From NCBI RefSeq assembly GCF_016907675.1, contig NZ_JAFBCJ010000001.1, positions 4,092,001-4,156,000 on the forward strand: 64,000 nt of DNA, written 5' to 3'. Positions within the stretch are counted from its first letter, which is position 1, and every line of letters starts with the position of its first letter. A program made the translations under genes and the position numbers. Positions 1-10,168 of the stretch are shown here, in pieces. Under the pieces are notes generated by a model that saw only the letters and a list, made by a program, of their open reading frames with translations, did no database searches and had not been told where the DNA came from. This stretch comes from Geodermatophilus bullaregiensis (GTDB lineage: Bacteria > Actinomycetota > Actinomycetes > Mycobacteriales > Geodermatophilaceae).

Positions 1-855
1 CAGCTCGGGCCGACCCGGGGTCGTGATCGTCCGACAGTAGGGTTGTAGCGCACGGACAAGGGATTCGAGCGCCAGATCGTGCTCCGCCCGATTCTTCTCC
101 GAGGCTAATAAGGAAGCGCCCAGTCCGATGTCCTCATTACCGGCACCTCGCCTTGAAGTGCCAGCCAGGACGCGCGCCCACAGTCGCCGCCCGGTTCGAC
201 GGAGCAACAGCTCGGGCGTCGCCCCTAACAGGCCGTCCACGGCGAAGGTCCAGCATAGGGGAAAGCGAGCGGCCAGTCGGCGCAGCACCCGTTGATGGCT
301 GAGTGGTTCGTCCGCGGCCACGATCAGTTCACGGGCGAGGACCACCTTAGTCAATTCCCCGGTATCGATCCGCTTTAGTGCAGCGGCGACGGCCGTGCAC
401 CAGCTGGCCGGATCGAGCGCTCCGTCGGAGTAGCGCAGCACCGGCACTGACGATTTGTCTGCGTCGCCTGCGGTCGGGGCTGAGTGGAGATAGGCGCCAT
501 TAATCCCGGTGCACCAGCTCACGCCGCGCCTGCGGCCGACGACAACTTCGGGGACGACGAACACCGACGTCCCGGCCACGGGATCAAAAGCGATGCTCGC
601 GAACAATACGGGGCCAGAGCCAGGCGTCACCACTTGGTCATCTATCACGGCGTCCGACGTGTATGACGCCCACCAGTCGGCCACCTCGGCCAGTGCGGCC
701 GGACCTGAGACCTCCAGCCGAGCCGCCTCCCCCCAGCCCACCAGTCCCTCGCCGTGGCGCAACCAGCAGAGCGCCCCCTCGAGGGGCAGGACGGCGAGAA
801 GGTCGGGCGAGTCCTCAACGGGCAGAGTGGTGATAGTTGCAGGAGCGGCGTTCAC
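1..855 (-). CDS. menF: Isochorismate synthase, N-terminal part (cut by window edge)
   Basis: Converts chorismate to isochorismate, the first step of menaquinone synthesis (or of a catechol siderophore, if it is an EntC/DhbC type). I translated the minus strand directly: 285 codons stay open to base 1. The family signature is clear: GWGEAAR near residues 40-46, KVVLARE at 170-176 (the Lys is the conserved base), GATPELL at 211-217, LAGT at 230-233 and SEKNRAEHDL at 252-261. About the last third of a roughly 400-residue protein is missing beyond the edge. The start is GTG at 855, or the adjacent GTG at 858, after a GAGGGG stretch. The GWGEAA and SWCTGIN segments favour the menaquinone-type actinobacterial family. 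Codon use is less GC-rich than in the core genes. Confidence 0.85.
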   Translation of the reverse strand, partial: MNAAPATITTLPVEDSPDLLAVLPLEGALCWLRHGEGLVGWGEAARLEVSGPAALAEVADWWASYTSDAVIDDQVVTPGSGPVLFASIAFDPVAGTSVFVVPEVVVGRRRGVSWCTGINGAYLHSAPTAGDADKSSVPVLRYSDGALDPASWCTAVAAALKRIDTGELTKVVLARELIVAADEPLSHQRVLRRLAARFPLCWTFAVDGLLGATPELLLRRTGRRLWARVLAGTSRRGAGNEDIGLGASLLASEKNRAEHDLALESLVRALQPYCRTITTPGRPEL

Positions 856-858
856 CAC

Positions 859-1505
859 CCCTCGAATCCTACGGTTCGGCCGCAGGATCCAGAAGCGCTA
901 GATGTGCGAGCGGGCTGGCGGGAGCACGCCTGCGGTCGAGGCTGGTTCAACTGTGAGGAGACATCCCCACTTGGTCCGGAAACCGTAGGGCCAGCCAGAC
1001 CAGGAGGCCTCATGAGGACCGTGATGCGTCGGCCGCAGCCGGCACGCCCGCATCGCCGACCAGTCGCCCACACTGGCAGGCGCCTCAACCGCTCGGCACG
1101 GAACCGTGCACCTTGGTTAAGCGACGGCATCTACTGATGGCAGTCGCCGCTCAGGCCCAGCAGTTCCCTCAACGGTGACCCGAAGCTTGGTTGCTTGCGA
1201 GGTGGGCGGGTCCTGCCACTTCGGCCGAACGACAGGAGCACCACTGCGCCAGCTCGGAAACCCGCCCCGGCGGCCAGTGCACGTCGACATGAAGGAGTTG
1301 GCTAATGTCCCCGATGACAGTGGCTCTGCCAAGCTAGACCGCACCAGAAGCAAGGCCCGATAAGGCGTGCAGCACGTCAGGGGGCAGCCGCACAACAGAC
1401 ACGGCCGCTCGCACATCGGCTCGAGCTCCGTGCGCTTTCACCCTGGACGCCTAGACTGATCGTCAAGGGGAAGGATGCGCCCATCAGCTGTTTTGTCCCA
1501 CTAAT
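859..1505. other. Gene-poor stretch upstream of menF
   Basis: About 650 bases with no reading frame I can match to a protein family. Short open frames exist on both strands, but none has a convincing ribosome binding site or recognisable motif. It probably holds the menF promoter next to IS debris. Confidence 0.5.
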
Positions 1506-1601
1506 AGCATCGCGGCTTCGCCACCCGCTACGACAAGCCCACCGTCCGCTACGAGGTCACCGCCCAGATCACCAACATCAACATCTGGCTGCGACCTATG
1601 A
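1506..1601 (+). pseudogene. IS5-type transposase, C-terminal scrap
   Basis: The frame from 1509 reads RGFATRYDK, then VRYE, then INIWLR. This is the usual C-terminal end of one IS5-family transposase subgroup (RRFATRYDK...VRYEATV...INIWLR). Only about 30 codons remain and no start or inverted repeat is nearby, so it is a dead fragment. It differs in type from the more complete IS5 element at 1907-2773. Confidence 0.6.
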
Positions 1602-1651
1602 AAAAGGTCCTAGCGGCTATGAAAGAGGCCCTAGCGGCGCAGCACCCGTAC

Positions 1652-1890
1652 CTACATGATCCGCCGCTCTAGGCGCGTGGGCGTGCGCCGCAGGCTGCGG
1701 TTCGGCCGACTGGGTCGATCCAACATGCCGGCCTCGACGTGCTCGCGATAGCGGCCGGCCCGCCGCGCCGCAGTCCTCGTCGAGGTGTGAAACCGCGCGA
1801 CCGCACGCCGCAGCGACCAGCCCTTTTCGACAACGCAGGGAACCAGCAAAGCTGGGCACGCGGAGACAGGGCGGCATTAGCGTGTGGCAT
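1652..1890 (-). pseudogene. IS481-family transposase, N-terminal remnant with frameshift
   Basis: The minus strand begins MPHANAALSP after an AGGAGG site, then moves to another frame reading EKGWSLRRA, AARRAGRYREH and GMLDRPSRPNRS, ending RRTPTRLERRI. This is the N-terminal helix-turn-helix half of IS481 transposases and closely resembles the better copy at 6507. A frameshift near 1830-1850 and loss of the DDE domain make it a pseudogene. The adjacent IS5 element starts at 1907, within 20 bases of its start codon. Confidence 0.7.
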
Positions 1891-1906
1891 GAGGAAGACC
1901 TCCTAA

Positions 1907-2773
1907 GAGCTTGTCTCATGTGGATGAGGTCTGACCTGGTCGGTGTTGCTCCCGCTCGTGGGGGAACGGATCGGACAGACGCTGGTGCCCGACGGCTGGT
2001 GGGAGATCGTTGAGCCGTTGATCCCGTCGCAGACCGAGCGCCCGCAGGGCGGCGGCACCCGGTACGTCGATGACCGGGCGGTGTTCACCGCGATCGTCTA
2101 CGTGTTGACCACCGGCTGTGCCTGGCGGCACCTCCGGCCGAGTTCGAGGTGTCCCAGGCGACCGCGCACCGGCGGTTCGTCGCCTGGACCGAGGCCGGCC
2201 CGTGGCGGCGGCTGCACCGAGCGGTACTGGATCGCCTGGGTGACCAGGCGGCCATCGACTGGTCCCGCGTAGTGGTCGATGCGGCCAGCGTCCGGGCGAA
2301 AAGGGGGGCCCACGGACCGGCCCGAATCCGGTCGACCGCGGCAAACCCGGCTCCAAGCCGCACGTCCTCACCGACGCCGGCGGACTGCCGCTGGCCGTGG
2401 CGGTCAGTGCGGCCCACACCCACGACAGCCTCGCCCTGATCCCGCTGGTGCAGGCCCTCCCCGCCATCCGCTCCCGACGGGGCCCGCGGCCACGCCGGCC
2501 GGACAAGTTGCACGCCGACAAGGGATATGACTATCCGCATCTGCGCACCTGGCTGCGCCGCCGGCGGATCGCCCGCGCATCGCCCGCCGCGGCGTGGAGA
2601 CCTCCACCCGGCTGGGCCGCCACCGCTGGGTCGTCGAGCGGTCCTTCGCGTGGCTGACCGGCTACCGCCGGCTGACCATCCGCTACGAACGCTCCGCCCG
2701 GCTGTTCACCGCATTCCTCACCCTGGCCGCCACCTTGACCTGCTACAAGAAGCTCGCCACGTGAGACAAGCTC
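1907..2773 (+). mobile_element. IS5-family insertion sequence, degenerate
   Basis: Terminal inverted repeats are gagcttgtctcatgtg at 1907-1922 and its complement cacgtgagacaagctc at 2758-2773, with one mismatch. The 867-base length is normal for this IS5 subgroup. The flanks are ctaa on the left and caactaa on the right, so a duplicated ctaa is possible but shifted by three bases, and I do not count it as proven. The transposase inside is broken. Confidence 0.8.
1943..2764 (+). pseudogene. IS5-family transposase, multiple frameshifts
   Basis: Read across three frames the protein is a recognisable IS5 DDE transposase. Frame one has PDGWWEIVEPLIP and TGCAWRHL; frame two has TAHRRFVAWTEAGPWRRLHR and DWSRVVVDAASVRAKRG. 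Frame three has TGPNPVDRGKPGSK and KLHADKGYDYPHLR, with a return to RLGRHRWVVERSFAWLTGYR and TCYKKLAT before TGA at 2762. One frame change could be programmed in IS5 elements; three breaks (near 2140, 2310 and 2590) cannot. It is therefore unlikely to make active transposase. Confidence 0.8.
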
Positions 2774-2794
2774 CAACTAAGGAGCGAATCCTAG

Positions 2795-2840
2795 ACAGCT
2801 CCGCACCTCACCCGGAGGTCTTCGTCATGTCACCGGACGC
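2795..2840 (+). repeat. Possible IS481 left-end scrap
   Basis: The stretch ctcacccggaggtcttcgtc followed by ATGTC closely resembles the leader and start of the IS481 transposase at about 6490-6510 (gacccggaggtcctcgtgtc). No transposase coding follows. It is probably a short abandoned end of a related element. Confidence 0.3.
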
Positions 2841-2896
2841 CGTCACCAGCGTCCGTGGTCGGTGCAATCAGCGGCTGCTCGCCCGCGCAGAAACTG

Positions 2897-5041
2897 CTAT
2901 CCTTCATACTTTGTGACGGACACGTGCACTGCGCTCAGCACCGCCGAACCGGCGATGTGATCCACCAAGGTGCGAGATGTAAGCTCGTTGGCGCCGGCAG
3001 GGCCCAACAAGCCTTCACCATCACCTGAAGTGATTCGCCACCCGACAGAGCATCCGTGTGGAAGGCTCACTACCCCGGGTTTGATATCGTAAGACGATAC
3101 AACTTGAACAACGATTTCCGCGGTATCCGAGGAGACTCGCGCCTTGTCACCGGACTTGAGGCCCCGCGCACAGGCGTCCGCTGGGTGCATGATGAGGCAA
3201 CTTGATTCAAACTCGGACGCGCCCTCTCGGAAACTTGCGGTTCCGCTGTTCATCGAATTGCGTCGCCGCCTGCCGATTAACAGGAGCTCGCCGTTGCGCG
3301 GCTGACCCGCACGCCCGAGCGCATCCACCATGCGCTCGGCTTCGACCTTAATGGGTTCTGGTATTAAGCGCACCTTCACTCGTCGACGTCGCAGCATCGG
3401 AACCAGCGGCCCGAAGTCTACTCCATGGTCTTGCGCGCGTAAGACCGACAGATCGAGCGGCCGTCGCCAGAGTGCATTTCGAATTCCATATGGACCGACC
3501 AATAGAGCAGCATTGAGCATTTGGGTCGGACCCACGCGCCGGGTCACGGAAGCTAGGTTTCGATGAATGATGCGATGGAGCCCGCGTCGCCCCCTCGCCA
3601 GTTCGCTTTGCAACATAGACAGGATTTCCCAGTCAACGGGCCCCGGCGGTGGCTCGTCATAGGCCGGGAGGCTGTACTTCGCAGTATTGCGCAGAGCGGT
3701 GAGCGAGGTAATGAGAGGATACTGGTCTCGATACAACGAGGATATTGGTGGAAGGATATAGTGGGCCATGCTCGTCGTCTCGTTGATGAACGGGTCTACG
3801 CACGCGAGTAGCTGCAACTGCGGAAGAGCCTGACGAATTCTTGCGGAGTCGGGTACGCACTCTACCAGGTTGGCCCCGACCGTGATGAGTGCTCTGATCG
3901 CCCCATGTCCTTCGGCGAGGATCTCGTCGGCGAGCGTTGACATTGGTCGTTCCCCCCCGAACGAGGGAAAGGAGTGAATCCGTGAACGTACCCCGAAGTC
4001 ACCTTGGTCTCGAGTCAGCCGGGAGATAGCAATCAAGTCGACGGCCGGTCGAGTGAACATCGCACCCCCGATCGAGTCTAGGTTCCCGGTGAGGGTGTTG
4101 AGCACGTTCACCAGCCAGCATGTAGCTGTTGCGAATGGCCCGTGTGCGACGCCAAGCCGGGCATAGCACACGGCTCGTTCGCGCGAAATGAGGTCATTGG
4201 CCAGTTCCTCGATCTGCTCTGCCGGAATATCGGTCAACGTCTCGACCGCTCTTGAATCCCAACGGTTCGACAAGAATCGCAGGAAGCGCAGATCCTCGTC
4301 CGTCACCCAATTGCCTGACGGCGCAAGTCCGTTCTGGATCAATGCGTGGATTAGTCCTAGCAGCAGGATGCCGTCACTGCCGGGACGAATCTGCAGATGC
4401 CTGTCCGCGATCCGTGCCGTCTCGGTTCTTCTGGGGTCGACGACCACAAGCCGGCCACCCCGGCGTTTAAGCTCCCTTAGTCGCCGCGGCATCCCTGGCG
4501 CTGAAAGAACACTTCCATTGGAAACAAGCGGATTGGCACCAATAATTATGAGCAGGTCCGTCCTATCGATGTCTGGCACAGGTAGAAGCAATTGGTTGCC
4601 AAACATCAGTCGAGAGGTGACGAGGTGGGGCAGGCCATCGAGTGAAGCGGCGGAGTATCTGTTTGCGGTGCCCATCGTCATGGTGAGCAGCCGGCCAATA
4701 AGGACAGTAGCGTAATCAAACGCGGTCGGATTGCCGAAGCAAATGGCAACCGAGTCCCTGCCGTGTTCACGCTGAATCGAAAGTACTTGCTGCCCAATCT
4801 GTCGCACCGCTTCGTCCCAGGTGAGCCCGATCCAAGCTGAACCGTGCTTCCGCAGTGGGCCGGGCAACCTGTCGGTGTCTTCGTCAAGGACTCGTCGCAT
4901 CTTCTTACAGACGTATCCTGCGCTGAGTACGTCAGCTCGATCCCCGGATACGCGACAAGCCGCGCCATCCTTCACGTCGACGATCGTGCCGCAAGAGGCC
5001 TCACAGTAGTGGCAGGACCGAGTGACCTGTCGAGACGCCAT
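2897..5041 (-). CDS. Molybdopterin-dependent oxidoreductase (FdhF/Nar-like), orphan
   Basis: A 714-residue catalytic subunit of the DMSO-reductase superfamily. The N-terminus binds one [4Fe-4S] cluster: Cys10, Cys13, Cys17 and Cys45 in a C-x2-C-x3-C-x27-C pattern. The Mo-bis-MGD domains follow (IGANPLVSNG, VVVDPRRTETA) and then a C-terminal molydopterin-dinucleotide-binding domain. At the position of the Mo-ligating Sec/Cys of formate dehydrogenases the sequence has Asp135 (NRYSAASLDGLP), so the substrate cannot be assumed. There is no twin-arginine signal, so it is probably cytoplasmic. GGGAGAAG sits just before the ATG. No electron-transfer subunit, chaperone or cofactor gene is adjacent; IS elements lie on both sides and the GC is lower than the core, which suggests horizontal acquisition. 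Confidence 0.85.
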   Translation of the reverse strand: MASRQVTRSCHYCEASCGTIVDVKDGAACRVSGDRADVLSAGYVCKKMRRVLDEDTDRLPGPLRKHGSAWIGLTWDEAVRQIGQQVLSIQREHGRDSVAICFGNPTAFDYATVLIGRLLTMTMGTANRYSAASLDGLPHLVTSRLMFGNQLLLPVPDIDRTDLLIIIGANPLVSNGSVLSAPGMPRRLRELKRRGGRLVVVDPRRTETARIADRHLQIRPGSDGILLLGLIHALIQNGLAPSGNWVTDEDLRFLRFLSNRWDSRAVETLTDIPAEQIEELANDLISRERAVCYARLGVAHGPFATATCWLVNVLNTLTGNLDSIGGAMFTRPAVDLIAISRLTRDQGDFGVRSRIHSFPSFGGERPMSTLADEILAEGHGAIRALITVGANLVECVPDSARIRQALPQLQLLACVDPFINETTSMAHYILPPISSLYRDQYPLITSLTALRNTAKYSLPAYDEPPPGPVDWEILSMLQSELARGRRGLHRIIHRNLASVTRRVGPTQMLNAALLVGPYGIRNALWRRPLDLSVLRAQDHGVDFGPLVPMLRRRRVKVRLIPEPIKVEAERMVDALGRAGQPRNGELLLIGRRRRNSMNSGTASFREGASEFESSCLIMHPADACARGLKSGDKARVSSDTAEIVVQVVSSYDIKPGVVSLPHGCSVGWRITSGDGEGLLGPAGANELTSRTLVDHIAGSAVLSAVHVSVTKYEG

Positions 5042-5480
5042 GTCTTCTCCCAGTCGACGCGCCCTTCGGACGAGTCGACCACCCGCTGGCTTCGTGCAGT
5101 CGTGACCGCGAGGTGTCCCGGTGCACCGTCAGTCAGAAGGCGCCTAGGGCGCAAGCTCCTGGTCAACGGCCTTCCGTGTCACAGTGACTGGAGCCTACTC
5201 CTGGATGGGAGGAGTGCCCACGCCGAAGCTGAGCTGTATTAGGTCTGATGCGAGCGGAACGTCCTAGCCTTGAGAAGGCGGTGCAGCCAAAGCTCCGCCG
5301 TCACTTACTTGCCTTCCGCCGCTGATGTCACGTTGGCCGTCGAGTAGTGAGGTTGCCTCACCAGCTTTGATGGGCTGATCGGCGTTGTTGCTGATGACGG
5401 CTGGGTTCAGAAAGAGGGCCCGGGGCTCTCGAGGCAAAGATCGTCTCGCCAAAGCCTCTCCGCTTCCCCGGGAGCCCGCT
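5042..5480. other. Intergenic stretch before the second IS5-type element
   Basis: It contains the upstream region of the oxidoreductase (ribosome binding site at about 5044-5055 on the minus strand) and, further right, the presumed left end of the next transposon. I found no convincing gene here and could not define inverted repeats for the neighbouring element. Confidence 0.4.
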
Positions 5481-6340
5481 GTGTCTCATCGTGCCAGCCT
5501 GGATGTGTCCGTACCGATGTTGAAGTCGGTGACCGGCTGGATCGTCCGCCGTCGGCGCCGTCCCGGTGCCCGGCCGGCGCAGCGGGCCGGCACGGTGCAC
5601 ACCCAGGTCGTGCTCGTGCTGCGCTGGCTGCGCCACCGCCTGGATGTGCGCACGCTGGCCGGCGAGGTCGGGCTCAGCATCGCCACCGCCTACCGCTATC
5701 TGCACGAGGCGCTCGAGGTGATCGCCGCCCACGCCCCGGACCTCGAGGCCGTCCTGGCCGGCGCGCACGCCGCCGGCCTGCTCTGGCCCGCGCCGCCGGC
5801 CACTCGCACGTCACCGTGGACGGCACGCGGATCCGGACCGACCGCTGCCACGTTCCCGGCCCGACCGCCCGGACCGACCGATCCGGCCGCCAGGTCGACC
5901 TGCGGTGGTCGGGCACGCCGCCCACGGCGGCAACGTACAGGTCATCGCCGCGCCCGACGGCTGGTCGATCTGGACCTCGGACGTCCGGCCCGGGCGTGAG
6001 CACGACACCACCGCCCTGCGCACCCATCCCGAGGCGGCTGCCGCTGTCGGCCGAGTGGATCGACGCCGAGCACGCCGTACTGGCCGATCCCGGCTACGAG
6101 GGCGAGCGCGCGGCACTGACCACGCCGATCAAGAAGACCTCCGACGCGCCGCTGACCGACGACGAGCGCACCGTCAACCTGCTGCACGCGGCCACCCGAG
6201 CTCCGGCCGAACGCGGCAACTCGCTGCTCTAGACCACCTTCAAGGCGCTGCGCCGGGTCACCCTCTGCCCCTGGCGCATCGGCGCGATCACCGCCGCCGC
6301 ACTGGTGCTGCTCCACCAAGTGCACGGCCGCACCACATGA
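5481..6340 (+). pseudogene. IS5-family (DDE_Tnp_4 type) transposase, broken
   Basis: An N-terminal HTH part reads VSHRASLDVSVPMLKSVTGW, then TLAGEVGLSIATAYRYLHEA. The DDE part follows in other frames: HVTVDGTRIRTDRCH, GGNVQVIAAPDGWSIWTSD, PGREHDTTALRTH and VLADPGYEGERAAL. An in-frame TAG at 6230-6232 stands where related proteins have Lys (NSLL-stop-TTFKALRRV), and the product ends at TGA 6338-6340. Two frameshifts (near 5800 and 6050) plus one nonsense codon make it a pseudogene. The GTG at 5481 is the likely original start. Confidence 0.75.
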
Positions 6341-7759
6341 TCAACTGATCACCGGAGCAGCTCCTGGGAATGGCTCACTAGCTGTACTGGCCAGAGACGT
6401 TGGTCGAGGGCGTGTGACGACACGATCTGACTGACCTTGTCCGGGAGGACCTCCGGACGTGGAGTGGAGCTGCTGAAGGCACCCACTGCACGACCCGGAG
6501 GTCCTCGTGTCCCACGCTAACGCCGCCCTGACCCCACGCCACCGACGCAGGCTCGGCCGCGCCGTGGTCGAAGACGGCTGGACGATCGGCCACGCCGCGG
6601 CGGTGTTCAACGTCTCCTGGCCCACCGCGAAGAAGTGGGCCGAGCGGTACCGGACCGGCGGGCCGGCGGCGATGGAAGACCGCAGCTCGCGGCCGCATCG
6701 CTGCCCGCGGCGCACACCTCGGCCGATCGTGCGCAAGATCGTGCACCTGCGCTGGAAGAAGCGGCTGGGCCCGGTGCAGATCGCCGACCGGCTCGGCCTG
6801 GCCGCCTCCACGGTGCACGCGGTCCTGGTCCGCTGCCGACTCAATCGGCTCTCCCACGTCGATCGCGCGACCGGGGAGCCGATCCGCCGCTACGAGCACG
6901 ACACCCCCGGCGCCCTGCTGTACCTGGACGTGAAGAAGCTGGGCAACATCCCCGACGGCGGCGGCTGGCGCTACACCGGCCGCCAGCAGGGCCACCGCAA
7001 CCGGGCCGCCACGGCCGGCAAGCCCCGCAGCAAGCATCACAACCCCGTCTAGGCACGGCGTTCGTGCACACCGTGCTCGACGACCACAGCCGGGTGGCCT
7101 ACGCCGAGATCCACGATGACGAGACCGCCGCTACCGCCAGCGGCGTGCTGCGCCGCGCGGTGGCCTGGTTCGCCGCCCGCGGCGTCCCCGTGCAGCGGGT
7201 GCTGACCGACAACGGCTCGGCCTATCGCTCCCACGCGTGGCGGGATACCTGCGCCGAGCTGGGCATCACGCCCAAGCGGACCCGGCCCTACCGACCGCAG
7301 ACCAACGGCAAGATCGAGCGCTTCCACCGCACCCTGGCCGACGGCTGGGCCTTCGCCCGGATGTTCCTCAGCGAGTCAGCCCGCCGCAAAGCCCTGCCGG
7401 CCTGGCTGCACGAGTACAACCATTGAACCGTCCCCGGTTCTGTAGCGGGGCGGTTATGCCGGCAGCGGTTGCTGCTCGGCGGTGATCGAACGGTAGTACT
7501 CCTGCTCGACCTCGACCGGGGGCCTGTGGTCGAGGGCGCTGTGCAGGCGGGTGGTGTTGAACCAGTGCACCCACGACAACGTCGCCAGCTCGAGATCGTC
7601 GACGCTGCGCCAGGGCCCGTCGCGGCGGGTGCACTCGGTCTTGTACAGGCCGATCAGGCTCTCGGCCTGGGCGTTGTCGTAGGAGTCCCCGACGCTGCCG
7701 ATCGAGGCGAGCGCACCGGCGTCGGCCAGTCGGTCCTGATACCGAATGGCCGTGTACTG

Positions 7760-9209
7760 CCTGGGCTCAATCGGTCGTTACAACACCCGCTTGGTGGAGC
7801 AACCGTAGTTGCTCGTCTAGGACCTCGGCCGGGGTCTTCCAGTCGAGGACCTTGCGGGGCCTGCTGTTGACCGCGGCCTGGACGGCGAGCAGGTCCTCGA
7901 GGTTCCAGCGGGAGAGGTCGGTGCCCTTGGGGAAGTACTGGCGCAGCAGGCCGTTGGTGTTCTCGTTCGTGCCGCGCTGCCAGGGTGAGTGCGGGTCGGC
8001 GAAGTAGACGGCGATGCCGGTGTCGACCTTGAATTGTGCGTGCGCGGAGAGCTCCTTGCCGCGGTCCCAGGTCAGTGAGCGGAGCAGCTCGGCGGGCATC
8101 GTGGCCATCGTGGCCTGCAACGCGTCCTTCATCGCGACGGCGCCATAGCCGCCGAGGGCAGGTCCGTTCTTGACCGGCGGGACAGTGCCGTAGCCCTCCA
8201 GACGCGGCAGGTGAACCAGCAGCGTGTAGCGGCTGGTCCGCTCGACCACAGTGCCGATGGCGGACCGGTTCAGCCCGATCATCAGGTCGCCCTCCTAGTG
8301 CCCGGGGACCGCGCGGTCCTCGGCTTCGGCCGGCCGCTCGCTGAGCACGACCTCGGCGGTGACGTGGCCCTGCGGCCTGTTGCGCGAGCGCTCGCGGGGC
8401 TTGCGCAGCGCCCGCCCGGTCCGCAGGCAGGCCACCAGCTCACGCTTGAGCGCTCCGCGTCCTAACGATGTAGAGCGCCTGGTAGATCGCCTCGTGGCTG
8501 ATGCGCATGTCCGCATCGTCGGGGAAGTCGACGACGAGCCGTCGGCTGATCTGCTCCGGACTCCACGCGGTAGCCCAGCGCCGGTCCGCACGATGGGGCT
8601 TGTTCAAGCCCTTCCAGGTCGTCGGCGGCCCCGCCGCGACCGTCCCGTCGGGCCGCTGCAACTGCCCACTCAGCCGCGTCTGGACGTACTCCTGCAGCCG
8701 CGGATCGCTCGCCAGCTTCGCCGGCTTGGGGCGCCGAGCGGCGGTCTGCGCCTTCCACTGCGCGACCGTCGCCCGGTACTCGATTCTGCCGCTGCGGGTC
8801 GCGGCGTTGCGTCGCAGCTCGCGCGAGATCGTCCCGGGATCGCGCCTGAGCTCACGAGCGATCGCCCGGACTCCGAGCCCCTTCGCCTTCAGCAGCGCGA
8901 GGTCCTCGCGCTCGTGGAACGACAGGTAGCGGCCGGTGGGCTCGGCCAGGCTCAACGGCGGCATGCCGCCAGCGTGGCGAAACCAGCGCGACGCGACTGG
9001 CGTGGACACGCCGACCTCGAGCGCGGCGTCCTCCGTGCGCCTTCCCTGCGCGATCAGCCGCCAGAAGTTGCGCTCGACATGCCGGGGCCGGCATCGGCCG
9101 CCCCGGCGACCTCATGGCCGGCCGCAGAGCCCGATCCGCCTGCTGCTGACGTCGCACCATCGAACCCCTCCGTGATCACGGGGCGTTGCGACGACCGATT
9201 GAGTCCGCC
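7760..9209 (-). mobile_element. IS30-family element inside IS3 orfB
   Basis: The ends share ctcaatcggtcgt followed by t(t/c)(a/g)caac: 7766-7788 on the left and the complement at 9181-9203 on the right. A ctg triplet flanks both sides (7757-7759 and 9210-9212), consistent with the short duplication of this family. The element is about 1,450 bases, with the transposase on the minus strand. Confidence 0.82.
7767..9160 (-). pseudogene. IS30-family transposase, two frameshifts and one stop
   Basis: Reading downward from ATG 9160: MRSPGRPM in one frame, then a shift near 9080 to FWRLIAQGRRTEDAALEVGV and the HTH region (YLSFHEREDLALLKAKGLG, IARELRRDPGTISRELRRN). A second shift near 8460 leads to ALKRELVACLRTGRALRKPR. 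A TAG at 8295-8297 replaces the Trp of the usual GHWEGDLIIG motif. The DDE part then continues: EGDLMIGLNRSAIGTVVERT, TWDRGKELSAH, YFADPHSPWQRGTNENTNGL. The natural stop overlaps the terminal repeat at 7767. Confidence 0.85.
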
Positions 9210-9841
9210 CTGACTGCCCGCGTCGCTGTGTTGAATGACGCCGCTGACGTCTTCACCTGCCCGCTCACGGGTCCACAGCGCCATCTCCAGGGCGTCCAGC
9301 GGCAACTCGGTGGGCATCGCCGAGGCGGTGCGCCAACCGACGATCCGGCGGCTGAACGCGTCGTGGACGAAGGCGGTGAACGCCATGCCCGACCAGGTCG
9401 GCACGTAGGTGAAGTCCACCAGCCACAGCCGGTTGGGCGCGGGTGCAGTGAAGTCGCGCTGCACCCGGTCCGGCGGCCGGGCCGCCGCCGAGTCTGGAAC
9501 GGTGGTGCGAAAGGCCCGGCCGCGGCGGACCCCGGCGAGTCCGTCGGCGCGCATGAGCCGCTCCACCTGGCGGCGGGAGACCGGACGGCCGGCCACGCCG
9601 CCCTCGCGGCGCAGCTGGGCGTGCACCTTGCGCACGCCGTAGAGCCCCCGACCGACCTTCCGGTCGCCGTGCACCGTGCGGATCCGCTCCAGGACCACGG
9701 TATCCCGTTGCGCGCGGGCCGACGGTGGGCGGGTCTTGGCCGCCCGGTAGGTGCTCGGGGCGATCCGCAGGCCGTGCTCGCGCAGGACCCGGCAGATCGG
9801 CTCGACCCCGAACTGCTCCCGGTAGGTGTCGATGTAGTCGA

Positions 9842-10168
9842 TCAGCGCGGCGAGGGGCGGTCGAGCTCCGCCGCGAAGAAAGCCGAGGCCGTCTTCAAGA
9901 TCGCGTTGGCCCGGCGCAGTTCGAGGACCTCCCGCTCCAGCTCGCGCAGCCGGGCCCGCTCATCGGTGGTCAGCCCGGGCTCGGCGCCGGCGTCGACGCG
10001 GGCCTGCGTGACCCAGTTCCGCAGCGTGTCCGGCTGGATGCCCAGCTGCTCACCGACCCGTCGGCAGGCGGCATTCACGCTCAGCTTCTCCGGGCCGTCG
10101 ACGAGATCGCAGGCGAAGCGGATCGACCGCTCACGCAACTCGTCGGGGTACTTCCTCGGTGCAGGCAC
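9842..10168 (-). CDS. IS3-family OrfA (transposase HTH subunit)
   Basis: A 108-residue protein, MPAPRKYPDELRERSIRFA..., with the HTH around residues 35-60 (SVNAACRRVGEQLGIQPDTL). A leucine-zipper tail follows (ERARLRELEREVLELRRANA) and the family ending ILKTASAFFAAEL. orfB overlaps in another frame, the usual IS3 arrangement for programmed frameshifting to OrfAB. orfA is intact although orfB is not. The start ATG lies about 50 bases inside the right inverted repeat. Confidence 0.88.
   Translation of the reverse strand: MPAPRKYPDELRERSIRFACDLVDGPEKLSVNAACRRVGEQLGIQPDTLRNWVTQARVDAGAEPGLTTDERARLRELEREVLELRRANAILKTASAFFAAELDRPSPR

Larger units (their letters stand above)
7454..9860 (-). pseudogene. 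IS3 orfB transposase, split by IS30
   Basis: The N-terminal part runs down from about 9860: LIDYIDTYREQFGVEPICRV, then GVRKVHAQLRREGG, then the DDE core (LWLVDFTYVPTWSGMAFTAF, DAFSRRIVGW, GVIQHSDAGSQ). At the codons for GSQ the IS30 element enters. The C-terminal part resumes at 7759 with YTAIRYQDRLADAG, SVGDSYDNAQAES and WFNTTRLHSALDHRPP and ends at 7454. Both parts join in frame if IS30 and one ctg copy are removed. No other defect is visible, so it was probably functional before IS30 landed. Confidence 0.85.

Noticed and set aside
1907-2780. Target duplication ctaa for the IS5 element
   Set aside because: The right copy is three bases away from the repeat end, so the duplication is not convincing.
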